Positions 17,742 through 26,820 of a stretch of DNA of 43,306 bases are shown here, piece after piece. Source of the DNA: an uncultured Solimonas sp. (GTDB lineage: Bacteria > Pseudomonadota > Gammaproteobacteria > Nevskiales > Nevskiaceae); assembly GCA_946478985.1 (NCBI GenBank), contig CAMLDZ010000014.1:1-43306 (forward strand), written 5' to 3'. The notes beneath the pieces were generated by a model. It made no database searches. It saw only the letters and a list, made by a program, of their open reading frames with translations, and was not told the origin of the DNA. Position numbers and translations under genes: made by a program. The first letter of the stretch is position 1; each line of letters begins with the position of its first letter.

Positions 17742-18289
17742 GCTGCCACCTCGTACTTGGGATAGCGCTCGGAAATGGTGTCGCCGGTAAAGCGGCCGAC
17801 CCAGCCTTCCGCAATGCGGAAGAAGCGGATCGCCTTGAAGTCCGGCTGCGGGCCCATGTCGAACCAGTGCGTGGTGTCGGCCGGCAGGTTGATCAGATCG
17901 CCCTTGGTGCAGACGGTCAGGTACACCTTGCCGCCGGCGCGGATGTAGAAAGCGCCGCTGCCGTCGACGAAGAAGCGTGTCTCGAAGTCGTCGTGCGTGT
18001 GTTCGGACAGGAACTTGCCGCGCGCCTCGGCGGCGTTGGGGTGATCCGGCGTCATGCTGACGACATCGATCGTCACGAAGCCGTATTTCTTGTTGAGGGT
18101 GTCGATCGCGTCCTGATAGGCGGCGATGACTTCCTCGGCGCCGGCCGTGCGCGTCAGCGGTTTGGAGGCGTCCCAGCGCTCGAACTCGACGCCGATCGCC
18201 GCGAGCTGCGCGCGGATCGATTCGTAGTCGTGGTACTGGCCGAGCACCTGGCCGGCGTCGGTGTCGGAATAGACCGTCAGCGTCGTCAT
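17738..18289 (-). CDS. mtnD: Acireductone dioxygenase
   Basis: This cupin-fold metal enzyme of 183 residues oxidises acireductone to the ketoacid precursor of methionine (or, with nickel, a dead-end product). The metal ligands are visible as HTHDDFE (His, His, Glu) and the later TTHWF His. The start at 18289 is set by GGAGGT seven bases upstream and overlaps the mtnB stop (ATGA). The 13 additional in-frame residues upstream lie inside mtnB and are not needed. Confidence 0.95.
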   Translation of the reverse strand: MTTLTVYSDTDAGQVLGQYHDYESIRAQLAAIGVEFERWDASKPLTRTAGAEEVIAAYQDAIDTLNKKYGFVTIDVVSMTPDHPNAAEARGKFLSEHTHDDFETRFFVDGSGAFYIRAGGKVYLTVCTKGDLINLPADTTHWFDMGPQPDFKAIRFFRIAEGWVGRFTGDTISERYPKYEVAA

Positions 18290-18912
18290 TTCAAACCTCC
18301 ATTTGCGTTGCTGGCTTGCAGCTCGCACTCGAACATGAATTCCAGGGCCTCGACGCGCCAGCGCGCCTGCGCCACATCGGCGCCCCAGGCATAGAGCCCG
18401 TGGCCTTCGATCAGATAGGCCGGCACCGCAACCCGTTTCATATGGGCATCGATCGCCGATGCCAGACGGGCGATGTCCTGATCGTTCTCGAACACCGGAA
18501 TCTCGACCCGCACCGCATGCGTGCTGATGCCCGGCAGCAGCTTCAGCAGCTCGTAGTTCTGCAGCACGATGCGTTCATGGCGCCGCGACAGCACGGTGTT
18601 GGCGATCGAATGCGTATGCAGCGCCGCGCCGATGGCCGCGTCGTGGCGATACAGCTGGCAGTGCAGCAGGGTCTCGTACGAGGCCTTGCGCGGGCTGTCG
18701 AGCGGCCGGCCGGCGAGGTCGGCGACCAGAAAATCGGCCGGCGTCAGCTCACCCTTGTGGCAGCCGCTGGCGGTGATCAGCATGCGCTCCGCCGTCAGCC
18801 GCGCCGAGAAATTGCCGCCGGTGGCCGGTACCCAGCCACGGCGGTGGAACAGCTGGCCGGACGCGATCATGGCGTCGGCAAGAGGCTGGAGGTCGGGCAG
18901 GGGTGCGCTCAT
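18286..18912 (-). CDS. mtnB: Methylthioribulose-1-phosphate dehydratase
   Basis: MtnB of 208 residues belongs to the class II aldolase/adducin family and dehydrates 5-methylthioribulose-1-phosphate in methionine salvage. Zinc ligands appear in ALHTHSIAN and in EGHGLYAWG; the catalytic-region motif GGNFSARL is near the N-terminus. It heads the mtnB-mtnD-mtnC operon. The usual first enzyme, MtnA, is not in the window and is presumably elsewhere. The ATG has no Shine-Dalgarno sequence and sits nine bases after a good -10 box. Confidence 0.94.
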   Translation of the reverse strand: MSAPLPDLQPLADAMIASGQLFHRRGWVPATGGNFSARLTAERMLITASGCHKGELTPADFLVADLAGRPLDSPRKASYETLLHCQLYRHDAAIGAALHTHSIANTVLSRRHERIVLQNYELLKLLPGISTHAVRVEIPVFENDQDIARLASAIDAHMKRVAVPAYLIEGHGLYAWGADVAQARWRVEALEFMFECELQASNANGGLK

Positions 18913-18921
18913 GGGGTGCGC

Positions 18922-18950
18922 ATTGTGGGCCAGGCTTGCAGACCTGCCAA
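18922..18950 (-). promoter_or_regulatory. Probable sigma-70 promoter of mtnBDC, giving a leaderless or near-leaderless mRNA
   Basis: On the minus strand TTGGCA (18950-18945) and CACAAT (18927-18922) are exactly 17 bp apart. The ATG at 18912 is nine bases beyond the -10 box, so transcription would begin within about three bases of the start codon. Confidence 0.5.
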
Positions 18951-19023
18951 TGACAGTGCGGTGAAATGCTGTGCATATGCCGGGCCGCCGGCACGCCGGC
19001 CCCTTGTGCGACCGGCCTGCGGT

Positions 19024-20475
19024 TCAGCCGACCAGCAGCAGCGAGGCCAGCCCCAGGAAGATGAAGAAGCCCATGCTGTCGGTGGTCGCCGTCAGCATCA
19101 CGCTGGAACCCATGATCGGATCGCGGCCGAAGCGTTGCAGCAGCACCGGGATCATGATGCCGGCGGCGGCCGCCAGCAGCAGCTCCAGCAGCATCGCCAC
19201 GCCGATCACGCCGGCCAGCTGCCACTGGTGGTAGAGCGCAAAGGTGGCGGCGCCCAGCGCCGCGCCCCAGACCGTGCCGTTGATGCCGGCGATCGCCAGC
19301 TCGCGCGCCAGCATCTTGCGCAGCTGCTGCGGGCCCATCTGGTTGAGTGCCAGGCCGCGGATCACCAGCGCCATGGTCTGGTTGCCGGTGTTGCCGCCGA
19401 TGCTGGCGACGATCGGCATCAGCGTCGCCAGTGCCACCAGCTGCGCGATCACCGGCTCGAAGGCGTCGATCACGCGCGAGGCGACGAAGGCCGTCAGCAG
19501 GTTCAGCGCGACCCATGGCCAGCGCTTGCGCGCGCTTTGCACCGGCGGCGCGAACAGATCCTCGTCTTCCTCGGACAGGCCGACCTGGCGCAGGCCTTCG
19601 CTCTGCGCGCGCTCGTTGATCTCGTCGATGACGGCGTCGACCGTCAGCCGGCCGACGACCTGCTTGTGCAGGTTCACTACCGGCGCCGAGATCAGGTCGT
19701 ACTTCTCGAAGGCTTCGACGGCGTCGCGGTCGCGGTCGTCGGTATAGAAGTAGGTCGGCGTCGTCAGCATGACGTGGGCGACTTCTTCCTCCGGCTCCTC
19801 GAGCAGCAGGCGGTGCAGCGGCAGCACGCCGCGCAGCACGTTGGAACGGTCGACGACGATCAGCTCGTTGGTGTGCGCCGGCAGTTCCTTCTTGCGCCGC
19901 AGCAGGCGGTGCACGGCCTCCAGCGTCGCATCCTCGCGGACGACGATGAAGTCGAGGTCCATCATCGCGCCGACGGTGTCCTCGGGGAAGCTCAGCACCG
20001 AGCGCACTTCCGCCTGGTCGGCGCGGTCGACGTGCTCCAGCACGGCGGCGCGCTCGTCGTCCGGCAGGCTGCTGACCAGATCGGCGATATCGTCGGAATC
20101 CAGAGTGCGGACGATGCCGGAGATTTCTTCCGGGGTCATCTTGCCGACCAGCGAGCGCACCACGGTATCGGAGACTTCCAGCAGCACCGCGCCGCGGCGT
20201 TCCGGCCGCACCAGCGACCAGGCCATGCCGCGGGCGTCCGGCGGCAGTGCTTCGAGCACGAAGGCGATGTCGGCGGGGTGGAAGTGCGACAGCCGCTGCG
20301 CCATCGCCGCCTGGTGCTGGCGCGCGACCAGCTGTGCGACGACGTCCGAGTTGCGCGCTTCCGAGCGCGACACCAGCTCCTTCTCCAGCGCCTGCCGCGA
20401 CAGCAGCTCGATCACCCGGGCGCGCGCTTCCTCCAGATGGCGGTGATGCGGCGATGGCGGCTGGCTATCGTTCAT
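19024..20475 (-). CDS. mgtE: Magnesium transporter MgtE
   Basis: MgtE of 483 residues is an inner-membrane magnesium channel gated by cytosolic magnesium. The N-terminal superhelical domain covers about residues 40-165 (HFHPADIAFVLEALPPD, MTPEEISGIVRTLDSDD). Two CBS domains cover about 170-300. The C-terminal membrane domain has five hydrophobic segments, including the pore motif ASIGGNTGNQTMALVIRGLAL. It is divergent from an ABC exporter gene across 112 bp. No M-box-like leader is evident. Confidence 0.95.
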   Translation of the reverse strand: MNDSQPPSPHHRHLEEARARVIELLSRQALEKELVSRSEARNSDVVAQLVARQHQAAMAQRLSHFHPADIAFVLEALPPDARGMAWSLVRPERRGAVLLEVSDTVVRSLVGKMTPEEISGIVRTLDSDDIADLVSSLPDDERAAVLEHVDRADQAEVRSVLSFPEDTVGAMMDLDFIVVREDATLEAVHRLLRRKKELPAHTNELIVVDRSNVLRGVLPLHRLLLEEPEEEVAHVMLTTPTYFYTDDRDRDAVEAFEKYDLISAPVVNLHKQVVGRLTVDAVIDEINERAQSEGLRQVGLSEEDEDLFAPPVQSARKRWPWVALNLLTAFVASRVIDAFEPVIAQLVALATLMPIVASIGGNTGNQTMALVIRGLALNQMGPQQLRKMLARELAIAGINGTVWGAALGAATFALYHQWQLAGVIGVAMLLELLLAAAAGIMIPVLLQRFGRDPIMGSSVMLTATTDSMGFFIFLGLASLLLVG

Positions 20476-20587
20476 CGGCGGGCGGTGAGGGGGTGCGTTA
20501 AGAGAAGCGCGCGGTGCGCGCGGCTATCTTACGCCGCGACGCTGGCGGGCACGCAGGCTGCGTGCATTCGATGACGATTGCTTTAAG
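20476..20587. promoter_or_regulatory. Divergent intergenic region between mgtE and the ABC exporter gene
   Basis: This 112-bp gap contains a short hairpin (CGCGC-GGT-GCGCG near 20508-20520). Just after it is an ATCTTA/TAAGAT segment near 20525-20530 that could serve as a -10 element for mgtE (TAAGAT on the minus strand). No convincing -35 box was found for either gene. Confidence 0.25.
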
Positions 20588-22498
20588 GTGCGCACGCATG
20601 AACTCCCCCTTGTACGGCTGCTCCATGACATGGCGCGCATGAGCCCGCGTCCGCCGCCGCCGGCACTGCCGGCGCCGCCGCGAGCGCAGGGCGGCGTGGC
20701 CGGCTTTCTGCGCATGTTCCGCTTTACCGGTCGTGCCATCGCTCTGGTCTGGAGCACCAGCCCGAAGCTGCTGGTCTGGCTGGTGCTGCTGACCATCGCT
20801 GCCGGCGTGCTGCCGGCCGCGATTGCCTACGTCGGCGCCCGCATCGTCGACGCCGTGGTCGATGCGATCGCGCTGACGCGCCAGGCCGGCAGCACGCACT
20901 ACGGTGCGGTGCTCGAATGGGTGCTGATCGAGGGGCTGCTGGTCGCCGCCGCCGGCGGCGCGGCGCGGATGCTGTCGATGTGCCAGGCGTTGCTGCGCAT
21001 CCAGCTCGGCCAGCGCGTCAACGTGATGATTCTCGAAAAGGCGCTGACGCTGGAGCTGACGCACTTCGAGGACTCCGAGTTCTACGACCAGCTCAATCGC
21101 GCTCGGCGCGAGGCTTCGGTGCGGCCGCTGGCGCTGATCATGAAGACCTCGGGGCTGACGCAGAACGCGATCTCGCTGCTCAGCTACGGCGTGCTGCTGG
21201 TGCAGTTCTCGCCGTGGGCGATGGCGGTACTGCTGCTGGCCGGCGTGCCTTCGTTCATCGCCGAGGCGAAGTTCTCGGGCGAGGCCTTCCAGCTGTTCCG
21301 CTGGCGCTCGCCGGCGACGCGGATGCAGATCTACCTGGAGACCGTGCTGGCGCGCGAGGACCACGCCAAGGAGGTCAAGCTGTTCGGTCTCGGCCCGCTG
21401 CTGCTCGACCGCTATCGCGGCATCTTCGACACGCTGTACGGCGAGGAGCGCCGGCTGGCGATCCGCCGGGATGGCTGGGGTTTCGCGCTCGGCCTGATCG
21501 GTGTCGTCGCCTATTACGGCGCCTATGCCTGGGTCGGCATCTCGACCATCGCCGCGCGCATCACCCTGGGCGAGATGACGATGTATCTGGCGCTGTTCCG
21601 CAACGGCCAGGGTGCGGTGACCAGCATCCTCAGCAACATCAGCGGCATGTACGAGGACAACCTCTATCTGTCGACGCTCTACGAGTATCTGGAGACGCCG
21701 GTGGCGCCGGCGCGGGGCCGCGCGCGGCAGGGGCCGCAGCCGAGCGACGGCATCCGCTTCGAGGCCGTCTCGTTTACCTATCCGGGCACGACCACGCCGG
21801 CGCTGCAGGACATCAGCCTGCATATCCGGCCAGGCGAATCGCTGGCGCTGGTCGGCGAGAACGGCGCCGGCAAGACCACGCTGATCAAGCTGCTGACACG
21901 GCTGTACGCGCCGACGCGAGGCCGCATCCTGCTCGACGGTCTGGACCTGCAGGCGTGGAGCGAGGACGCGCTGCGCGCGCGGATCGGCGTGATCTTCCAG
22001 GACTTCGCGCGCTATCAGCTCAACGTCGGCGAGAACATCGGCGCCGGCGACGTCGGCGATTTTGCCGATGAGGCGCGCTGGCGCGACGCCGCCGACAAGG
22101 GCATGGCGACGCCCTTCATCCGCCAGCTGCCGCAGGGCTTCCAGACCCAGCTCGGCAAATGGTTCCGCGACGGCCGCGAGCTGTCCGGCGGGCAATGGCA
22201 GAAGATCGCACTGGCGCGTGCCTTCATGCGCACGCAGGCCGACATCCTCGTCCTCGACGAGCCGACCGCGGCGATGGACGCCGGCGCCGAGGCGGAAATC
22301 TTCGCGCACTTCCGCGCGCTGATGCGCAGCCGCATCGCCATCGTCATCTCGCACCGTTTCTCGACAGTGCGGATGGCCGACCAGATCATCGTCGTCGACC
22401 AGGGGCGCATCGTCGAGCGCGGCGGCCACGCCGAGCTGATGCGCGCCGACGGCATCTATGCGCGGCTGTTTTCGCTGCAGGCCAAGGGCTACCAGTAG
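20588..22498 (+). CDS. ABC exporter half-transporter, fused membrane and ATPase domains
   Basis: This is a type IV-fold half-size exporter of up to 636 residues. The membrane domain has hydrophobic segments beginning LLVWLVLLTIAAGVLPAAIA and ending near YYGAYAWVGIST. The ATPase has Walker A GENGAGKTT near residue 422, Q-loop IFQDFARY, signature LSGGQWQK near 531, Walker B ILVLDEPTAAMD near 555 and the SHR switch His. It probably acts as a homodimer. The substrate is unknown, and the neighbours give no clue. GTG at 20588 is the earliest start, but ATG at 20630 or 20639 is equally plausible; none has a good ribosome-binding site. Confidence 0.88.
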   Translation: MRTHELPLVRLLHDMARMSPRPPPPALPAPPRAQGGVAGFLRMFRFTGRAIALVWSTSPKLLVWLVLLTIAAGVLPAAIAYVGARIVDAVVDAIALTRQAGSTHYGAVLEWVLIEGLLVAAAGGAARMLSMCQALLRIQLGQRVNVMILEKALTLELTHFEDSEFYDQLNRARREASVRPLALIMKTSGLTQNAISLLSYGVLLVQFSPWAMAVLLLAGVPSFIAEAKFSGEAFQLFRWRSPATRMQIYLETVLAREDHAKEVKLFGLGPLLLDRYRGIFDTLYGEERRLAIRRDGWGFALGLIGVVAYYGAYAWVGISTIAARITLGEMTMYLALFRNGQGAVTSILSNISGMYEDNLYLSTLYEYLETPVAPARGRARQGPQPSDGIRFEAVSFTYPGTTTPALQDISLHIRPGESLALVGENGAGKTTLIKLLTRLYAPTRGRILLDGLDLQAWSEDALRARIGVIFQDFARYQLNVGENIGAGDVGDFADEARWRDAADKGMATPFIRQLPQGFQTQLGKWFRDGRELSGGQWQKIALARAFMRTQADILVLDEPTAAMDAGAEAEIFAHFRALMRSRIAIVISHRFSTVRMADQIIVVDQGRIVERGGHAELMRADGIYARLFSLQAKGYQ

Positions 22499-22565
22499 GG
22501 GCCACCAACAGCGCGGCGCGTACAATGAGCACCTTGCCGCTGTTGCCAGCGCCGGAGTCTCTACG

Positions 22566-23678
22566 ATGGACCGATCCCTGCCCGAGCGGCTCGATGTCCG
22601 CGCCCAGGCCGCGGCCGAGCGGCGCATCGCCCGCCAGGTGCGGCAATCCTGGCTGCGCTGCCGCACCGAATTCGCGCTGGAGCCCGGCGCGCAGCGCAAT
22701 CCCTCGTTCGTCGGCCGTGCCGAGCTGCGCCGCAGACGCGGCCGCATGGGTGCGCTGTACGCGATGGCGACGCTGGAAATGCAGAGCCTGGCTGCGCTGA
22801 TGCAGGCACCGGTCGGCATCACCCTCAGTGACGCCGATGGGGTGATCCTCGCGTACCTCGGCGACGCCGCCTTCAACGCACTGTCGCAGCGCGCCGGCCT
22901 GCGCGAAGGCGCGGTGTGGAGCGAGGCCGAGCAGGGCACCAACGGCATGGGCACCTGCCTGGCCACGCGCGAGCCGGTGCTGATCCGTGCCGGTGAACAC
23001 TATCTGCGGCAGAACACCTTGTTCGCCTGCTGCGCCGCGCCGCTGCACGACGCGCACGGCCGCATCGTCGGCGCCCTCAACCTCTCCTGCCCGCACGAGC
23101 TGAGCCGGGCGCCGACGATGGCGCTGCTGACGCGCGCCGCCGAGGCGATCGAGGTGCGGGCGATGCTCGATACCGCGCAGGAATCCTTCCTGCTGCGCCT
23201 GCATCGGGTGCCGGCGCTGCTGACGACGGCGGGCGAGGGCCTGCTGATGCTGGATGCGCAGGGCCGTGTCGCCGGTGCCACCCCGGCGGCGGCGCGCTGG
23301 CTGCAGGCGCGCAGCGTCGAGGCCTTGCTGGATCGCGATATCGAGGCGCTCGGCGGCCGCAGCCTGGCCGAACTGCAGCGCCTTGCCCGGTTGCAGCCCT
23401 GGCAGCCGCAGGCCTTGTCCGCCTGCGATCTGTATGCCCTGCTGCGTCTGCCGCAGGCAGAGCCGCCGCTGCCGGCGCCGCTGCCGGGCACCGACGCCGC
23501 CGGTGCGCTGGCGCGGGCCGAGCGCGCTGCGCTGCTACAGGTGATCGAGGCCTGCGGCTGGAATCTCAGCCTGGCGGCGCGGCAGCTGCGCCTCGGCCGC
23601 AAGACGCTGTATCGCAAGCTGCACCGCTATGGCTTGCTGCGGCCGCAGCATGACGGCAGGCGCCGCGCTGGGTCATAA
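22566..23678 (+). CDS. AcoR-like transcriptional regulator (GAF, PAS-like, Fis-type HTH) lacking the AAA+ domain
   Basis: The protein has 370 residues. Residues about 75-185 are an AcoR-type GAF sensor domain (WSEAEQGTNGMGTCLATREP, then FACCAAPLHDAHGRIVGALN). A PAS-like segment lies at about 215-265 (GEGLLMLDAQGRVAGATPAA). Residues about 325-362 are a Fis-type helix-turn-helix (GWNLSLAARQLRLGRKTLYR). The sigma-54-interacting AAA+ module of AcoR is absent: there is no Walker A and no GAFTGA. It therefore cannot work as an ordinary sigma-54 activator. It lies 64 bp upstream of frmA on the same strand and probably controls frmA-fghA in response to formaldehyde or a related signal. The ATG at 22566 follows GCCGGAG weakly; a TACAAT at 22521-22526 could be its -10 box. 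Confidence 0.8.
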   Translation: MDRSLPERLDVRAQAAAERRIARQVRQSWLRCRTEFALEPGAQRNPSFVGRAELRRRRGRMGALYAMATLEMQSLAALMQAPVGITLSDADGVILAYLGDAAFNALSQRAGLREGAVWSEAEQGTNGMGTCLATREPVLIRAGEHYLRQNTLFACCAAPLHDAHGRIVGALNLSCPHELSRAPTMALLTRAAEAIEVRAMLDTAQESFLLRLHRVPALLTTAGEGLLMLDAQGRVAGATPAAARWLQARSVEALLDRDIEALGGRSLAELQRLARLQPWQPQALSACDLYALLRLPQAEPPLPAPLPGTDAAGALARAERAALLQVIEACGWNLSLAARQLRLGRKTLYRKLHRYGLLRPQHDGRRRAGS

Positions 23679-23683
23679 ATGAC
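23672..23683. promoter_or_regulatory. Palindrome GTCATAAATGAC, candidate operator for frmA
   Basis: GTCAT (23672-23676) and ATGAC (23679-23683) form a perfect inverted repeat with a two-base centre. It overlaps the regulator's TAA stop and ends six bases before the proposed frmA -35 box. Its centre is at about -47 from the predicted start, a usual place for an activator contacting RNA polymerase. Confidence 0.45.
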
Positions 23684-23689
23684 ACAGCA

Positions 23690-23718
23690 TTGAGGCGCGA
23701 GGAACACGCTCCTAGCAT
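23690..23718 (+). promoter_or_regulatory. Probable sigma-70 promoter of frmA-fghA
   Basis: TTGAGG (23690-23695) and TAGCAT (23713-23718) are 17 bp apart, a weak promoter that would suit activation. The predicted start near 23725 leaves an 18-nt leader with GAGGGA as ribosome-binding site before the ATG at 23743. An inexact inverted repeat AGGA/TCCT (23700-23713) lies in the spacer. Confidence 0.4.
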
Positions 23719-23742
23719 GGCGGCCACATCCGAGGGAACGCC

Positions 23743-24851
<1,109 letters not shown>

Positions 24852-24852
<1 letters not shown>

Positions 24853-25703
24853 TGCCGGCCATCGAGACGCGCAGCGAGCACGCCTGCTTCGGCGGCCGCC
24901 AGGGCTTCTATACGCATCCGTCGGAGCAGACCGGCACGCGGATGAATTTCTCCGTGTTCGTGCCGCCGCAGGCGCGCACGCGGCCGGTGCCGGCCTTGTA
25001 CTACCTGGCCGGCCTGACCTGCACGGAAGAGACCTTCATGATCAAGGCCGGCGCGCAGCGTTTCGCTGCCGAAGCCGGTCTGGCACTGGTCGCCTGCGAC
25101 ACCAGCCCGCGCGGGCTGAACCTGCCGGGCGATGCGGAGTCCTGGGACTTCGGCGTCGGCGCCGGCTTCTATGTCGATGCCATGCAGGCGCCGTGGGCCG
25201 CGCATTACCGCATGGGCAGCTACGTCAACCTGGAGCTGCCGGCACTGATCGAGCGGCACTTCCCGGTGCTCAACACGCGCCGCGGCCTCTTCGGCCATTC
25301 GATGGGCGGCCACGGCGCGCTGGTCACCGCGCTGCGCCATCCGGATCGCTGGTGCTCGGTATCGGCGTTTGCGCCGATCGCCAATCCGGTCGCGGTGCCC
25401 TGGGGGCAGAAGGCATTCAGCCGCTATCTCGGCGACGACCGCCTCGCCTGGGACGGCTACGACGCCAGCCTGCTGATCGCCGCGCGGCCGTATCCCGGCA
25501 CGCTGCTCGTCGATCAGGGCCGCGACGACCCGTTCCTGCAGCGCGAACTCAAGCCCGAGGCGCTGGAAGCCGCCGCGCAGCGCTCAGGCCAGGCGCTGCA
25601 GCTGCGCCTGCACGAGGGCTACGACCACTCGTACTGGTTCATCCAGAGCTTCATCGCCGATCACATCGCCCATCACGCGCGTGCGCTGGGCGGCGCCGGC
25701 TGA
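24852..25703 (+). CDS. fghA: S-formylglutathione hydrolase
   Basis: This esterase-D-type alpha/beta hydrolase of 283 residues hydrolyses S-formylglutathione to formate and glutathione, the step after FrmA. The nucleophile elbow FGHSMGGHGAL (Ser near residue 148), an acid in LLVDQGRDDPFLQ and the catalytic His in EGYDHSYWFIQSF are present. CDTSPRGLNLPGDAESWDFG is a family signature. The ATG overlaps the frmA stop (TGATG). The gene ends seven bases from the opposing thioesterase gene. Confidence 0.95.
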
Positions 25704-25710
25704 GCCACCG

Positions 25711-26118
25711 TCAGCCGTAGCGGCGATAAATGCCGTGCACGCGCGCCACCGGCTCGCCGTCGGCGGTGACGATGGCCTGCGTGAAGTACATGGTCTTGGT
25801 CGCCTTGGCCAGCGCCACCGTCATCTCGACCCACTGGCCGAGACGGCTGGGGCCGAGATAATCGACCGTCAGATTGATCGTCGGCGCGTGCCGTTCGCTG
25901 GTGCCGGCGCCCTCGTGCACCGCCACCACCATCATGTCGGCAAACGTCGCCATCGCGCCGCCATGCACCGTCTCGACCGGATTCAGGTGCTGCGGGCCGA
26001 CGCGGAAGCCCAGGCGCGGCTCGCTGCGGTGGCGGTAGATCGGGCCGAAGCTGGCGTTGAAACCGCCGTTCATCGGGGTTTCGACAAAGCCTTCCGGGGC
26101 CGCGCTCATGGTGCTCAT
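25711..26118 (-). CDS. PaaI-family hotdog thioesterase
   Basis: This small hotdog-fold protein of 135 residues has the PaaI/YbgC-type core: LNPVETVHGGAMATFADMMV carries the HGG motif before the long helix, followed by TINLTVDYLGPSRLGQWVEM. The family hydrolyses acyl-CoA thioesters; the substrate is not predictable here. The start at 26118 (MSTMSAAPEG) was chosen for family length; the frame is open further upstream, but without similarity. A second ATG nine bases later is also possible. It is convergent with fghA and would be covered by antisense RNA if frmA-fghA transcription runs on to the terminator at 26300. Confidence 0.83.
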   Translation of the reverse strand: MSTMSAAPEGFVETPMNGGFNASFGPIYRHRSEPRLGFRVGPQHLNPVETVHGGAMATFADMMVVAVHEGAGTSERHAPTINLTVDYLGPSRLGQWVEMTVALAKATKTMYFTQAIVTADGEPVARVHGIYRRYG

Positions 26119-26266
26119 CGTGTATCCAGAATGTAGAGATCGTGTCGATGATAACCGCCGCACCGCACGCGCTGCGGCGACCCGCGCCATGACGCCGGTC
26201 AAGGTCGGGTGGTGATGCTGCACCTAGATTGGATTCCGATCGTTCTTCCCGCGATCGTCCATGTTG
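26119..26266. other. Gap upstream of the thioesterase gene; no gene recognised
   Basis: The sequence holds a CGATCG...CGATCG inverted repeat near 26237-26258, immediately before the strong plus-strand terminator. There is no convincing plus-strand promoter. It could be the body of a small RNA ending at 26300 or only the tail of a long frmA-fghA transcript. Confidence 0.3.
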
Positions 26267-26300
26267 GCCCGCGCCCTGCTCACGAGGCGCGGGCTTTTTT
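26267..26300 (+). terminator. Strong intrinsic terminator, plus strand
   Basis: A perfect 9-bp stem, GCCCGCGCC (26267-26275) with GGCGCGGGC (26286-26294), encloses a 10-base loop and is followed by six Ts. It is oriented for plus-strand transcripts, yet the nearest upstream plus-strand gene is fghA, which ends 563 bases earlier with a minus-strand gene in between. Confidence 0.85.
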
Positions 26301-26380
26301 CTGTCCGACGGACAGCACAAGGCCGGCGCAGAACGCTGCGTGGAGCAGCTGCGCGCGAGAGTTGGAATCAAAGACTGGAA

Positions 26381-26456
26381 TGGTGGCCGGGGACGGAATC
26401 GAACCGCCGACACGGGGATTTTCAATCCCCTGCTCTACCGACTGAGCTACCCGGCC
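26381..26456 (-). tRNA. tRNA-Phe (anticodon GAA)
   Basis: This 76-nt cloverleaf has its CCA encoded (26383-26381). The acceptor stem is GGCCGGG/CCCGGCC, the D-arm is GCTC...GAGC and the anticodon stem is GGGGA/TCCCC with loop TTGAAAA. The T-arm is GGCGG-TTCGATT-CCGTC. All arms pair with one G-U. The promoter with a GC-rich discriminator lies just upstream. Confidence 0.97.
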
Positions 26457-26475
26457 GGGTAACGCGAGGCCGCGT

Positions 26476-26504
26476 ATTAAAGCGGCGCGACTCGATGCCG
26501 TCAA
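26476..26504 (-). promoter_or_regulatory. Strong sigma-70 promoter of tRNA-Phe
   Basis: On the minus strand TTGACG (26504-26499) and TTTAAT (26481-26476) are exactly 17 bp apart. They are followed by the GC-rich stretch ACGCGGCC, as in stringently controlled stable-RNA promoters. Confidence 0.65.
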
Positions 26505-26538
26505 GCGCGCCGCTGCAAATAGTTTCGATGCGGCGCAG

Positions 26539-26820
26539 CTACTCGACTTTGTGCGCCTGCGGCACGTAGCTGGTCTGCGTGAGTTCGCCGCCGTCGAAGA
26601 AGAATTTCTCCAGCTCCTCGGTCAGCAGCTTGCGCGCGGCGGGATCGGCGAGCACGAGGCGGTACTCGTTGATCAGCCGGGTCTGGTGGTCGATCCACAT
26701 CTTCCAGGCCTGCTTGGAGACGTTGTCGAAAATGCGCTTGCCGAGCGGGCCGGGCAGCGGCTGACGGTCGAGACCTTCGGCTTCGGCGCCGAGTTTGATG
26801 CAGTGGACGGTGCGGCTCAT
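26539..26820 (-). CDS. yggX: Probable Fe(2+)-trafficking protein YggX
   Basis: This small protein of 93 residues matches YggX throughout: HCIKLGAEAEGLDRQPLPGP at the start with the conserved single Cys, then IFDNVSKQAWKMWIDHQTRL and LEKFFFDGGE. The family protects iron-sulfur clusters from oxidation and may move iron. Its ATG overlaps the mutY stop (ATGA), so it is coupled to MutY, itself an iron-sulfur enzyme; this pairing is conserved in gammaproteobacteria. Confidence 0.95.
   Translation of the reverse strand: MSRTVHCIKLGAEAEGLDRQPLPGPLGKRIFDNVSKQAWKMWIDHQTRLINEYRLVLADPAARKLLTEELEKFFFDGGELTQTSYVPQAHKVE

Noticed and set aside
18316..20574. A 752-codon plus-strand frame opposite mtnB and mgtE
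   Set aside because: It is the antisense shadow of two clearly identified genes, with Gln/His/Arg-rich composition and no recognisable motif.
20498..22966. An 822-codon minus-strand frame opposite the ABC exporter
   Set aside because: Antisense shadow; it crosses the exporter's Walker motifs in reverse and shows no family resemblance.
23672..23742. Sigma-54 promoter before frmA
   Set aside because: No GG-N10-GC spaced -24/-12 pair is present in the gap, in line with the regulator lacking an AAA+ domain.
26209..26445. A 78-codon plus-strand frame over the terminator and tRNA-Phe
   Set aside because: It reads through a strong terminator and the antisense of a tRNA; no protein character.
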